Origin: Prevotella sp. CAG:1058
GTDB taxonomy: Bacteria; Bacteroidota; Bacteroidia; Bacteroidales; Bacteroidaceae
Direction: 5' to 3'
DNA length: 45,362 bases
NCBI GenBank assembly: GCA_000433175.1
Contig: HF986632.1
Span: 1-45,362, forward strand
Shown here: one piece after another, positions 24,470-33,851 of the stretch
Layout of the letters: every line of letters starts with the position of its first letter
How positions within the stretch are numbered: the first letter of the stretch is position 1
Program-made: the position numbers and the translations under genes
The notes under the pieces: model-generated
The model's input: the letters and a program-made list of their open reading frames with translations, nothing else
Database searches by the model: none
What the model was told of the DNA's origin: nothing

Positions 24470-25657
24470 ATGACCAAACAGCTACTCTTTACCGTTTTAT
24501 TCCTGCTTTGCACAGCTAAAGCAGCTACAGCCATGCCCGCAAGCGAGCCGGACACTGACACACTAAAAGCCGAAACAGCGCAACACCCCGACAGCATAAA
24601 GAAAAAAAAGAGCTTCGGGCGGAAAATACTCGACTACCTGAACAACTCGAACAAGGTGGACAGGAACAAGGCTTTCGACTTCAGCATTCTCGGCGGACCG
24701 CATTACAGCACTGACACAGGACTGGGCCTGGGACTGGTGGGAATGGGCATTTACTTCCAGGACAAGCAGGACACAATATCGCCACCGTCCGACGTGGCGG
24801 TGTTCGGCGACATTACCACAAAGCAGTCGTACACGCTCGGAGTTAAGGGTACGCACATATTCCCGTACGACAAGGGGCGCATAGAATACACCTTTGCCAT
24901 CAACTCGTTCAAGGCGAGGTTTTGGGGAATAGGCTACGAGATGGGCAACAATGACGATGCGGGCGTAATGAAGCGCCTGAAGATATCGGCAAACGCCAGC
25001 TTCATGTGGGAGTTTGCAGACAACATGTTCTTCGGTCCGGCCCTGACATACGACTACGTCAATGCGCACGAGATGGACCGCCCCGAACTGCTTATGGGGC
25101 AGGACAGGCTTGTATGGAACATAGGTGCGGGCGTAACGTTCGTATACGATTCGCGAGACATCCTCACACGCCCGACAAAAGGTGTGTACATCAACATATC
25201 GCAGCTGTTCCACCCGCGTTTCATGAGCAACGGATACGCCTACACCACCACCGACTTCCGCTTCGACACGTACGGCAAACTGTGGAAAGGGGCGATACTT
25301 GCGGCCGACATTCGCGGCACTCTTAACTTCGGCAACCCCTCGTGGGGAATGATGGCGCAGGTCGGCAACTCGTGTTCAATGAGAGGATACTACGGCGGAC
25401 GCTACCGCGACAAGCATAAGACGGAGGCACAGATAGAGCTGCGCCAGCACATATACAAGCGCCACGGCGTCGCCGTATGGGGAGGAGCCGGCACAGTGTT
25501 CGACAAGTTCAGCTCGGTACGCTTCGACCGCCTACTGCCCAACTGGGGCATAGGCTACCGATGGGAATTCAAGAAAAACGGCAACATACGCCTCGACTAC
25601 GGTTTCGGCAAAAACGGCATTTCAGGCTTCGTGTTCAACATCAACGAAGCATTCTGA
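24470..25657 (+). CDS. Omp85/BamA-like outer-membrane barrel protein
   Basis: A 395-residue protein with a signal peptide (QLLFTVLFLLCTAKAATA, cleavage near 22). After a linker with KKKKSFGRKILDYLNN, it consists of a barrel of the surface-antigen/Omp85 type: GGPHYSTDTGLGLGLVGMG at about 75-93, VTFVYDSRDILTRPTKGVYI near 222-241, and SMRGYYGGRYRDKH near 302-315, which resembles the VRGF/Y-type motif in loop 6 of Omp85 barrels. No POTRA domains are present, so it is a short barrel-only relative like many Bacteroidota BamA/TamA-family proteins rather than BamA itself. Cargo or function is unknown. It stands alone, with a terminator shared with the convergent ferritin gene. Confidence 0.85.
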   Translation: MTKQLLFTVLFLLCTAKAATAMPASEPDTDTLKAETAQHPDSIKKKKSFGRKILDYLNNSNKVDRNKAFDFSILGGPHYSTDTGLGLGLVGMGIYFQDKQDTISPPSDVAVFGDITTKQSYTLGVKGTHIFPYDKGRIEYTFAINSFKARFWGIGYEMGNNDDAGVMKRLKISANASFMWEFADNMFFGPALTYDYVNAHEMDRPELLMGQDRLVWNIGAGVTFVYDSRDILTRPTKGVYINISQLFHPRFMSNGYAYTTTDFRFDTYGKLWKGAILAADIRGTLNFGNPSWGMMAQVGNSCSMRGYYGGRYRDKHKTEAQIELRQHIYKRHGVAVWGGAGTVFDKFSSVRFDRLLPNWGIGYRWEFKKNGNIRLDYGFGKNGISGFVFNINEAF

Positions 25658-25688
25658 GACGCCCGTCCTCCCGGACAACCGTTAATTA

Positions 25689-25730
25689 AAAATCCCCCGA
25701 CGGCCACATGGCCTGCGGGGGATTTTTTTC
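25689..25730. terminator. Bidirectional terminator between Omp85-like gene and ferritin
   Basis: An 11-bp stem AAAATCCCCCG/CGGGGGATTTT (25689-25699 and 25716-25726) with an inner GGCC/GGCC pairing, followed by TTTT on the plus strand and by TTTTTAATTAAC on the minus strand. It fits convergent transcription. Confidence 0.88.
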
Positions 25731-25766
25731 ATAACTTAAACATCCGGCACTCATGTCCGGGCACCA

Positions 25767-26291
25767 TCAGGCCTCAGAGCCTGCCAGGGGTGAAGCCTGC
25801 GTGTAAGTACGTGCTCCGAGCTCCTTGTCGAGCATGTAGATGCCGTAGCCGTTGTCCTTGATCATCTTGATGTTGTCGATGATTGTCTGTGCAGTCTCCT
25901 CTTCCTCCACCTGCTCGTCGATGAACCACTTGAGCATGCTCTGGGTGGCGAAGTCGTTCTCCTCATGTGTCAGCGCATACAGGTCGTTGATCATGGAAGT
26001 AACCTTCTGCTCATGCTTGAGTGTGCTTTCAAACACGTCAAGTATTCCATCCCACTCGGTTGGCACGGCGTCGATAGCCTTCAGCTCTACGCGGCCGTTG
26101 CGTGAGTTAACAAAATTGAACAGTATCTTTGCATGGTCCTGCTCCTCGCGGAACTGCACTTCAAACCAGTTTGCCATGCCCGGCTGTCCTGCTGAATGGC
26201 AGTATGCAGCCATTGAGAGATACAAATAAGCCGACCACATCTCAGCATTTATCTGCTCGTTAAGAGCCTTTTCTACTTTTTTGTTTAGCAT
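25767..26291 (-). CDS. ftnA: Bacterial non-heme ferritin
   Basis: A 174-residue iron-storage protein that assembles into 24-subunit shells and oxidises Fe(II). The ferroxidase ligands all line up with E. coli FtnA: Glu17, Glu50, His53, Glu94, Gln127 and Glu130. The four-helix bundle pattern starts MLNKKVEKALNEQINAEMWS and the length is normal. It is a single gene; a -7 box (TATTTTTG, 26345-26338) lies about 47 nt upstream. No Fur site was recognised. Confidence 0.96.
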   Translation of the reverse strand: MLNKKVEKALNEQINAEMWSAYLYLSMAAYCHSAGQPGMANWFEVQFREEQDHAKILFNFVNSRNGRVELKAIDAVPTEWDGILDVFESTLKHEQKVTSMINDLYALTHEENDFATQSMLKWFIDEQVEEEETAQTIIDNIKMIKDNGYGIYMLDKELGARTYTQASPLAGSEA

Positions 26292-26337
26292 AATACTTAA
26301 ATTTTTATTTAGTTAGCATTATTATTTATTCCGGCGA

Positions 26338-26345
26338 CAAAAATA
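26338..26345 (-). promoter_or_regulatory. -7 box of the ferritin gene
   Basis: TATTTTTG on the minus strand matches TAnnTTTG, about 47 nt before the ferritin ATG. No TTTG -33 element found at the expected distance. Confidence 0.5.
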
Positions 26346-26726
26346 AGGAAAAAATCGATACGGCGCATACATCATGACAAATTATTTTCATTTTTCATGA
26401 TGTTTTAGTATCCGTTCGCAACAACAGCCATGCACGCTAACACAACCAAGCTAATTTAACATTTATATATCGCATGCGCGTGTACATTATACTTAATAAA
26501 TTTAACTATTCGCACATTCTTTAGTTTGACACATTGACACAGCTTTGAAACGTTGCGTTTACATTCTGTCATTCAAAGAATAGCCGCAGGTTTTATTGTA
26601 ACAGGTAAAACAGGAAACGGCAATAGCTGTCAATACAGCAAAAACACGACCAACGCAACATGTTTCCCGACATACATACACCCAAAACACGGCAAACGGC
26701 AATGCCGGAAGCCACATAGCAACGTC

Positions 26727-26813
26727 TGAAAGGCAACCTCCGTGAAGGCAAAAGACGGCAAAACGGCAGGCAAAAGGCCACGTCTTGCATGGCGAAAAGC
26801 CACCGGCGACTTG
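26727..26813. repeat. 22-nt-period palindromic array D (degenerate)
   Basis: Units start at 26727, 26749, 26771 and 26793. They keep the 22-nt step but the dyads are decayed (GAAAGGCAACCTCC, AAAAGACGGCAAAAC, AAAAGGCCACGTCTT, AAAAGCCACC). Similar AAACGGCA-type pieces precede it from about 26680. It lies in the 1.1-kb gap between ferritin and the SusC gene; other parts of this gap are AT-rich and hold no gene I can support. Confidence 0.6.
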
Positions 26814-27088
26814 CACACGTGCACAAATAACACACATAACCAAATATCATTCAGGCATTTATCGCATGCACACAAAAATTCGTACAATATGGAGGCGTGA
26901 TTGCGGAAGCCGTGAAGCGCCAACAACCAACGGCATAGATGGAAATCAAAAAGAAAGCAAACGCTTAAGTTTTTGAATAAAATGTAAATATACATTCAAA
27001 ACGCGTTTACGCCAGGAAAACAGCATCAGCACTTTTTCAGATTAAAACTTACGAATTATAAATAAAGAAAAATCATAGTGAAAAGTAC

Positions 27089-27111
27089 CTTTCATTTTGT
27101 CAAAACGAAAG
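27089..27111. promoter_or_regulatory. 23-nt dyad upstream of the SusC operon
   Basis: CTTTC-A-TTTTG-T-CAAAA-C-GAAAG: two 5-bp arms on each side of a central T with only the A/C position unpaired. It sits about 280 nt upstream of the SusC start and could be an operator or RNA hairpin. No known binding-site family is matched. Confidence 0.35.
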
Positions 27112-27346
27112 TCGATTTTACCCCAAGGAAGCACATCTTGCAATTTACAAATAACATAATTTTAGCAAATAAGTGAACTATATACACTTTTTATTCACGT
27201 TTAAACAAACAAAATGAAAGGAAAAGGAGATTAAATATTACCACTTCCCCGTCATTAACCTAGGAAAAAGGGGGGCGAATTTGTTAAAAATCAAAGATGT
27301 AATACACATTTTTTCATTTTTATTTCATACATATTGAATTTATCTT

Positions 27347-27354
27347 TAATTTTG
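27347..27354 (+). promoter_or_regulatory. -7 box of the SusCD operon
   Basis: TAATTTTG matches TAnnTTTG and lies 40 nt upstream of the ATG at 27395. The -33 position has no TTTG, so an activator may be needed. Confidence 0.55.
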
Positions 27355-27394
27355 CAAAACATAACACTATTAATTTATTTAAGAGAGAGTTAAT

Positions 27395-30300
27395 ATGATT
27401 ATTAAAAAATTCTTACTGACATTGCTCTGCGCAGTGCTATCGGCAAACATAGCGTTTGCCCAGAACGCCAGCGTGCAAGGCACAATTGTCGATGAGAATG
27501 GAGAACCGGTAATCGGCGCTTCAGTGTTCATTAAAGGCACTAAGACCGGAGCCGTGACCGACATTGACGGTAAGTTCTCCTTGAAATCATCGGCTGGCAA
27601 GACACTTGTGATAACGTACGTAGGTTATGAGAAAACAGAAGCCACCGCAAAAGATGGCATGAAAATCATGCTTACGCCCACTAGCCATGCACTTGGCGAA
27701 GTGGTAGTAACCGGTATGCAGAAGATGGACAAGCGCCTCTTCACCGGAGCCACGGCTAAAATCGACGCCGACAAGGCGAAACTTGACGGTATTGCCGACG
27801 TGAGTCGCGCACTCGAAGGCCGTATCTCAGGTGTGTCAGTGCAGAACGTGTCGGGTACATTCGGTACTGCACCGAAAATCCGCGTCCGTGGTGCCACATC
27901 AATCTACGGTGACTCCAAGCCTCTGTGGGTCATTGACGGAGTCATCCAGGAAGACGCCGTTGACGTCAGCGCAGACGACCTTTCTTCAGGAGATGCCGTT
28001 ACATTGATTTCTAACGCCATCGCAGGTCTCAGCGCAGACGACATCGAGAGCTTCCAGGTACTTAAGGACGGTTCGGCTACGTCTATCTACGGAGCACGCG
28101 CCATGGCGGGTGTTGTAGTCATCACCACCAAGCGTGGTAAGGCAGGCCGCAGCACCGTAAACTATACAGGCGAATTCACATACCGTCTGAAGCCTAGCTA
28201 CAGCCAGTACAACATCAGCAACTCTCAGGAGCAGATGGGTATATATAAGGAAATGGAAGAGAAAGGCTGGCTCGAGTTCTCGACACTCGCCAACAGCTCT
28301 ACATCCGGCCTTTACGGTAAGATGTACAACCTCATCGCCCAGTACGACAAGACCAACGGCCAGTTCGGACTTCCCTACACCGAGGCTGCAATGAACCAAT
28401 ACCTGCAGAAGGCCGAGTTCCGCAACACAGACTGGTTCGACCTCCTGTTCAACAGCAACATCGTACAGAACCACTCTGTCAGCATTTCTTCAGGTTCGGA
28501 CAAGGCTGCACTTTACGCATCTATCTCTGTAATGAACGACCCGGGATGGACAAAGGACAGCGAAGTTGAGCGCTATACCGCCAACATGAACGCTACGTTC
28601 AACCTCTCGAAGAACCTGTCGTTGTCAATCCTCACCAACGGTTCTTACCGTGACCAGAAGGCTCCGGGTACACTTGCCCGTACGACCAACGTGGTTGACG
28701 GTTCAGTAAACCGTAGCTTCGACATCAACCCCTTCAGCTACGCCATGAATACATCGCGTACGCTCGACCCCAACGAGACATATACTCGTAACTACGCTCC
28801 GTTCAACATCTTCAAGGAGCTCGACAACAACTACATCGACCTTTCAGTAGCCGACATGAAGTTCCAGGGCGAACTCTCATGGAAGCCTATACTCGGCCTT
28901 GAGTTCCACTTACTGGGTGCATACCGCGTACAAAAGACTTCACAGGAGCACTTCATCCTCAACGAGTCTAACCAGGCAGAAGCTTACCGCGCAGGTGTCG
29001 ACGACCCGAACATCATGTACAGCAACCCGTACCTCTATCAGGATCCGGACAAACCCAACTCACTGCCTATCTCTGTAATGCCTACCGGCGGTATCTACAC
29101 ACGTGACGACTATACAGTCAAGCAGTTCGACTTCCGTGGTACCGTACAGTACAACAAGGTATGGAACGACACACACATCATGAACCTCTTCGGAGGTATG
29201 GAGGCAAACCGTACGGACAACGACCAGATGATGCACTCTGACTACGGTGTTGACTACAACAACGGACGTCTTGTCACCATTACTCCTGAATTCTACAAGC
29301 AGGCCAAGGAAGAAGGTACGGTGCTCAGCTCGTTCTCACGCGCATGGACCCGCAACCTCGCATACTTCCTCAGCGGTAACTACTCTTACAAGGGCCGTTA
29401 CACCATCAACCTGACAGGCCGTTACGAAGGTTCTAACAAGCTGGGCCGCAGCCGCAGCGCACGCTGGTTGCCTACATGGAACGTATCAGGCGCATGGAAC
29501 GCACACGAAGAAGAATTCTTCAAGCGTTGGATGCAGAAAACTGAAGGAGCAATCTCACACTTGAGTCTGCGTGCTTCATACTCACTGACAGCCGACCGCG
29601 GTCCGTCATGGGTTACAAACGCCCTCCCCGTAATCTACGCTACAAACATTTGGCGTCCGCAGGGTGACCAGGTTGAGACGGGCCTCTATCTGAACGACCT
29701 CGCAAACGACGAGCTCAATTACGAGAAGAAACACGAAATCAACTTCGGTCTCGACGCTGGTTTCCTCCGCAACCGCATCAACTTAAACTTCGACATATAC
29801 TGGCGTAACAACTACGACCTTATCGGTATCATCGAGACCCAGGGCGTCGGAGGTATCATCGCCAAGTATGCAAACGTTGCAACAATGAAGTCAAGCGGTG
29901 TCGAAGCTACTCTTTCAACACGCAACATCGAGAAGAAAGACTTCTCATGGACCAGCGACCTTACCTTCTCTTACGCTACCAACGAGATCACAGACCTCGA
30001 TTCACGTTCAAGCGTAATCGACCTCATTACAGGTACAAGTACGACCCACTTCCGCCAGGGCTATCCTGTGTCAGCGTTGTTCTCAATCCCGTTCGTAGGC
30101 CTTAACGACGAAGGTATACCGCAGTTCATCAACGAGGACGGCGAAATAACAACGACCGACATCAACTTCCAGGAGTACGACAAGATTGACTACCTTAAGT
30201 ATGAAGGTCCGACAGAGCCTACAATCACAGGTGGATTCAACAACACCCTTACATACAAGAATTGGCGTCTGAACATCTTCATCACCTACTCGTTCGGCAA

Positions 30301-30733
30301 CAAGATTCGTCTCGACCCGGTATTCTCGGCAGCATACTCAGACATGTCGGCAATGCCTAAGGAGTTCAAGAACCGTTGGGCAGTTCCTGGTGACGAGGCT
30401 CACACAGACATCCCGACAATCGCAAGTATGCGCCAGTACATCAATGACAACAACCTGTCTTACGCTTACAACGCATACAACTACTCGACAGCCCGCGTGG
30501 CAGACGGCGGATTCATCCGTCTGAAGGACGTTTCACTGACATACGACCTGCCGAAGAAGTTCCTCAACAAGATTGGACTCAGCACAGCATCTGTTAAACT
30601 TGACGCGACCAACTTGTTCCTGCTCTATTCAGACAAGAAGCTCAACGGACAGGATCCGGAATTCGTAAACTCTGGTGGTGTGGCAACACCTATGCCTAAG
30701 CAGTTCACATTCACATTGAGACTTGGTATCTGA
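27395..30733 (+). CDS. SusC/RagA-family TonB-linked outer-membrane transporter
   Basis: A 1112-residue TonB-dependent importer. Order: signal peptide (1-22, ending NIAFAQ), carboxypeptidase-regulatory-like beta-sandwich (about 25-90, VQGTIVDENGEPVIGASVFIKG), plug domain (about 97-225) with LGEVVVTGMQK as the TonB-box region and IRVRGATSIYGDSKPLWVIDGV, the SusC signature, then the 22-strand barrel ending in KQFTFTLRLGI. It should work with the SusD-like lipoprotein encoded 89 nt downstream to capture and import a large ligand. No N-terminal signalling extension is present, and no anti-sigma gene is adjacent, so it is not of the FecA-type regulated class. It is the first of five same-strand genes (to 36937). 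Confidence 0.97.
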   Translation: MIIKKFLLTLLCAVLSANIAFAQNASVQGTIVDENGEPVIGASVFIKGTKTGAVTDIDGKFSLKSSAGKTLVITYVGYEKTEATAKDGMKIMLTPTSHALGEVVVTGMQKMDKRLFTGATAKIDADKAKLDGIADVSRALEGRISGVSVQNVSGTFGTAPKIRVRGATSIYGDSKPLWVIDGVIQEDAVDVSADDLSSGDAVTLISNAIAGLSADDIESFQVLKDGSATSIYGARAMAGVVVITTKRGKAGRSTVNYTGEFTYRLKPSYSQYNISNSQEQMGIYKEMEEKGWLEFSTLANSSTSGLYGKMYNLIAQYDKTNGQFGLPYTEAAMNQYLQKAEFRNTDWFDLLFNSNIVQNHSVSISSGSDKAALYASISVMNDPGWTKDSEVERYTANMNATFNLSKNLSLSILTNGSYRDQKAPGTLARTTNVVDGSVNRSFDINPFSYAMNTSRTLDPNETYTRNYAPFNIFKELDNNYIDLSVADMKFQGELSWKPILGLEFHLLGAYRVQKTSQEHFILNESNQAEAYRAGVDDPNIMYSNPYLYQDPDKPNSLPISVMPTGGIYTRDDYTVKQFDFRGTVQYNKVWNDTHIMNLFGGMEANRTDNDQMMHSDYGVDYNNGRLVTITPEFYKQAKEEGTVLSSFSRAWTRNLAYFLSGNYSYKGRYTINLTGRYEGSNKLGRSRSARWLPTWNVSGAWNAHEEEFFKRWMQKTEGAISHLSLRASYSLTADRGPSWVTNALPVIYATNIWRPQGDQVETGLYLNDLANDELNYEKKHEINFGLDAGFLRNRINLNFDIYWRNNYDLIGIIETQGVGGIIAKYANVATMKSSGVEATLSTRNIEKKDFSWTSDLTFSYATNEITDLDSRSSVIDLITGTSTTHFRQGYPVSALFSIPFVGLNDEGIPQFINEDGEITTTDINFQEYDKIDYLKYEGPTEPTITGGFNNTLTYKNWRLNIFITYSFGNKIRLDPVFSAAYSDMSAMPKEFKNRWAVPGDEAHTDIPTIASMRQYINDNNLSYAYNAYNYSTARVADGGFIRLKDVSLTYDLPKKFLNKIGLSTASVKLDATNLFLLYSDKKLNGQDPEFVNSGGVATPMPKQFTFTLRLGI

Positions 30734-30822
30734 TAGTCAAGAATCAGCTTTAAGCCCTGAAGTGCCGGCATGGCACATAAGGGATTAATGAATAAGAAAC
30801 AAATAAAACAATTTTGCAGAAA

Positions 30823-32559
30823 ATGAAAACGAAATATATAAAGTATCTGACATGCTCGCTTGGAGTCGCTTTTGCATTGTCCTCATGCACGGACAGTTTC
30901 CTCGACAAAGAGCCCGACGAGCGTGTAGAACTTAAAACAGAATCGCAGGTTGTCGCATTCCTCGCCACAGGATATTCAGAGGCGAACTACGGATGGCTTT
31001 GCGAAATATCCGGCGACAACATCATCGACAATAACGCGCCTCACGCCCCTGTTGACGAAGATGCGGATAAAGACGAGATTTACTATAACCTGCCGTATTA
31101 CGACAGGACCGATGAAGAGCTGTTCAGCTTCGAGCAGGGTAAGTCTTCACAGACACAGGATACTCCCTCATTCCTTTGGCAGCAGCATTACCACGCTATA
31201 GCAACAGCCAACCAGGCGCTGCAGAGCATGGAGAAAATTATTGCCGAGAACGGAGGAGTAGAGAGCGACAAGATGCGTGCAGCACGAGGAGAGGCTCTGC
31301 TCATAAGAGCATACCACCACTTCATCCTCGTAAACGTATTCTCTCAGGCATACAAAGACGCAGAGGCAAGCAAGCATGATATAGGTATTCCTTACATCAC
31401 GGAACCTGAGACGACGGTAAGCCCGCAATACGACCGTGGCAACGTTGCTGATGTTTACGATAAGATACAGACCGACCTCGAGGAAGGACTTAAATACATA
31501 TCTGACATCAACTACCAGAAGCCGAAGTGGCACTTTAACGTTAATGCCGCACACGCTTTCGCTGCCCGTTTCTACCTGTACAAGCGTGACTACGAAAAAG
31601 TCATCGAACATGCAGACGCCGTTCTCGGTGCAGGTGATGGAACAACAAACGGCATGCTCATGACATACGACGGATTCACAGAATGTACGTACATGGACGA
31701 CTATGCCAACGTTTGGCAGGATCCTGATTCAAAGAACAACCTGATGCTCATCGCAACAAGCTCTGTTCTTGCCCGCCACGCACAGCCGGGCTTGCGCTTC
31801 ACATGGTCAGGCAAGCCTCTTACAGAGACAATCTGGTATATGGGACCTACATGGGGTTGGACAATCATGCCGACAGCGATGGTTGCAGGTTACGCATTCT
31901 CAGGATACAGCAACGCTGAATATGGATTCTACCCAGCCAAGGTTGGTGAGCAATTCCAGTACACGGACAAAGTTTCAGATGTAGGTTATCCTAACATTAT
32001 CCGCCGCGAATTTACAGCTGCTGAGCTGCTTCTTGAGCGTGCAGAAGCTAAACTTCTCGGAAGGCATGACAAAACAGGTTTCGTTGCAGACATGGCTGCA
32101 TACGTAAAGAGCATCCAGACATTCGACGAGGCAAACCAGGCTCACTACGGTGGTTCAGGCAATGGTCTGAAGGAACTGACTGATGACATCATCCAGGGAT
32201 ACTTCTCTGTAACAGCCAACCCGAACTGCTTCGAGAACTGGAACTTTACTCAGAACATGAGCAGCAGTTTCGTCATTCCGGAGGATCTCACACCTTACAT
32301 GAACTGCCTCAACCTCTACCGCAGGTTCGAAACTCTCTTTGACGGTCTCCGCTTCTTCGACCTGAAACGCTTCGGCATCGAGTATTCACACAAGGTTGGC
32401 CGCGAAGGAAAGGTTATCGAACTTAAGTGGAACGATCCGCGCCGTGCATTGGAGCTTCCGCAGGAAGTCATATCAGCAGGACTTGAATCTTCTTGGGTAA
32501 ACACCAATAACATGAATCAGGGCGCCGCATCTGAATACATGAAGAAATCAGAAAAATAA
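30823..32559 (+). CDS. SusD/RagB-family ligand-binding lipoprotein
   Basis: A 578-residue outer-membrane lipoprotein from the ATG at 30823 (MKTKYIKYL); an in-frame TTG 9 nt upstream is rejected. The lipobox is ALSSC with Cys22, followed by TDSFLDKEPDERVELK, the typical start of SusD proteins. TPR-like helices follow (QHYHAIATANQALQSMEKI, AARGEALLIRAYHHFILVNVF), and the C-terminal part has RRFETLFDGLRFFDLKRFG, also typical. It forms the lid of the SusC transporter. The ligand cannot be read; the neighbouring peptidase suggests peptides more than glycans. Confidence 0.96.
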   Translation: MKTKYIKYLTCSLGVAFALSSCTDSFLDKEPDERVELKTESQVVAFLATGYSEANYGWLCEISGDNIIDNNAPHAPVDEDADKDEIYYNLPYYDRTDEELFSFEQGKSSQTQDTPSFLWQQHYHAIATANQALQSMEKIIAENGGVESDKMRAARGEALLIRAYHHFILVNVFSQAYKDAEASKHDIGIPYITEPETTVSPQYDRGNVADVYDKIQTDLEEGLKYISDINYQKPKWHFNVNAAHAFAARFYLYKRDYEKVIEHADAVLGAGDGTTNGMLMTYDGFTECTYMDDYANVWQDPDSKNNLMLIATSSVLARHAQPGLRFTWSGKPLTETIWYMGPTWGWTIMPTAMVAGYAFSGYSNAEYGFYPAKVGEQFQYTDKVSDVGYPNIIRREFTAAELLLERAEAKLLGRHDKTGFVADMAAYVKSIQTFDEANQAHYGGSGNGLKELTDDIIQGYFSVTANPNCFENWNFTQNMSSSFVIPEDLTPYMNCLNLYRRFETLFDGLRFFDLKRFGIEYSHKVGREGKVIELKWNDPRRALELPQEVISAGLESSWVNTNNMNQGAASEYMKKSEK

Positions 32560-32575
32560 TTAACGGAAAGGAGAA

Positions 32576-33814
32576 ATGAAAATGAAAATTAAATATAGAT
32601 TTTTCACGATAGCAGCTGCTGCGCTGCTTACCCTTGGCGTTACCACATCGTGCTCGGACGACGAATTTGATCCGTCTATCTTCGACACTAAAGTGTATCC
32701 GCTCGACCGTAGCTCAGTGACGTTCCCGCTCGATACATTCTGTATTGAAAGTTTCCGTGAACCGTACAACCTGCGTTACGTATACAAGATGGAAGACATC
32801 GGCTCTGACATGCAGAAAAACCTTGTTCCAGCTTCATACGACAAGAGCAAGCAGCTCGCCGTACTTGCAAAATACTTGTGGTACCAATCATACGAAGTAT
32901 GCGCGGGACAGGAATTCCTCAAACTTTACAGCCCGCGTATCATACACGTAATCGGCTCTAAGTCATACAACCCTGTATCTGGTACAGAGACATTGGGAGA
33001 GGCTGAAGGTGGACTTAAGATCACACTTTACGGAGCAAATGAGCTTGATGTGAACAACATCGACAAGCTGAACGAGAACTTCTTTAAGACGATGCACCAC
33101 GAGTTCGGCCACATCTTGGCACAGAACTACACCTACCCGACATCGTTCTCACTGATTTCTCAAGGTCTGTACAATGCCGTAAACTGGCAAGATACGCAAG
33201 ACTCTATCGCGTTGGCAGAAGGCTTCGTTTCACCCTACGCACAGTCACAAATTCGTGAAGACTGGGTTGAAGTCCTCGCAAACTACATTGTAAAGGACAC
33301 TATAACTTGGACCAACATGCTCAACACAGCATCATTCGACTGGGAAGAGACTGAAATTGATGCAAGTTACTATGAGAGGTGCGTGGCACTTGGAGCCAAC
33401 AGAGACTCTGTAGGTTACTATGTAAGCGACGGAACAAAGAGTTCTACAGGTTCAGTTACAGGCTATAACGTAGTACGCAAAGTCATCTCGCGCGATGCAG
33501 ACGGCAATCCGTTGCTCGACGAAAACGGAAAGATGATTTATCTGGAACAAGACGGAGTAAATGGCAAAGAAGTCATCCTGCAAAAGCTTGACTTAGTACG
33601 CACATGGCTGAAAGACAACTTCAACGTTGACCTTGACCAACTTCGCCGAGAAGTACAAAACCGCGAATGGGTGACAGATGCAGACGGCAATTTTGTCATC
33701 GAGGACGGACATCTTGTTAACAAGCTGACTGCACCGTCAGAGGAAAATCCATCAAAGACCTTGATGGAGGTACTGCTCGACGAGGTTAACAAGTTTGAAG
33801 CACTTCAGCAATAA
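32576..33814 (+). CDS. Putative zinc-binding metallopeptidase lipoprotein (Peptidase_Mx1-type)
   Basis: A 412-residue lipoprotein (lipobox TTSC, Cys26). The zinc motif HEFGH lies at 175-179 (MHHEFGHILAQNY), preceded by LNENFFKTM, the arrangement in the Bacteroidota putative zinc-binding metallopeptidase family that often sits next to susCD. The family-wide further Glu ligand may be in EGFVSPYAQSQIREDWVEVLANYIV (positions about 219-243), where E219 and D232/E235 are candidates. It is probably anchored at the cell surface or periplasmic face, where it could cut peptides for import by the SusCD pair. It follows SusD by 16 nt; GGAGAA just before the ATG is an unusually good Shine-Dalgarno for this phylum. 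Confidence 0.88.
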   Translation: MKMKIKYRFFTIAAAALLTLGVTTSCSDDEFDPSIFDTKVYPLDRSSVTFPLDTFCIESFREPYNLRYVYKMEDIGSDMQKNLVPASYDKSKQLAVLAKYLWYQSYEVCAGQEFLKLYSPRIIHVIGSKSYNPVSGTETLGEAEGGLKITLYGANELDVNNIDKLNENFFKTMHHEFGHILAQNYTYPTSFSLISQGLYNAVNWQDTQDSIALAEGFVSPYAQSQIREDWVEVLANYIVKDTITWTNMLNTASFDWEETEIDASYYERCVALGANRDSVGYYVSDGTKSSTGSVTGYNVVRKVISRDADGNPLLDENGKMIYLEQDGVNGKEVILQKLDLVRTWLKDNFNVDLDQLRREVQNREWVTDADGNFVIEDGHLVNKLTAPSEENPSKTLMEVLLDEVNKFEALQQ

Positions 33815-33851
33815 ACAACTGTTATAACAAATTTAAAGAGATTCACAGATT

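Noticed and set aside
26559..26995. Three overlapping minus-strand ORFs of 85-121 codons
   Set aside because: They overlap one another in different frames across array D and AT-rich DNA; Cys/Phe-rich translations look non-coding.
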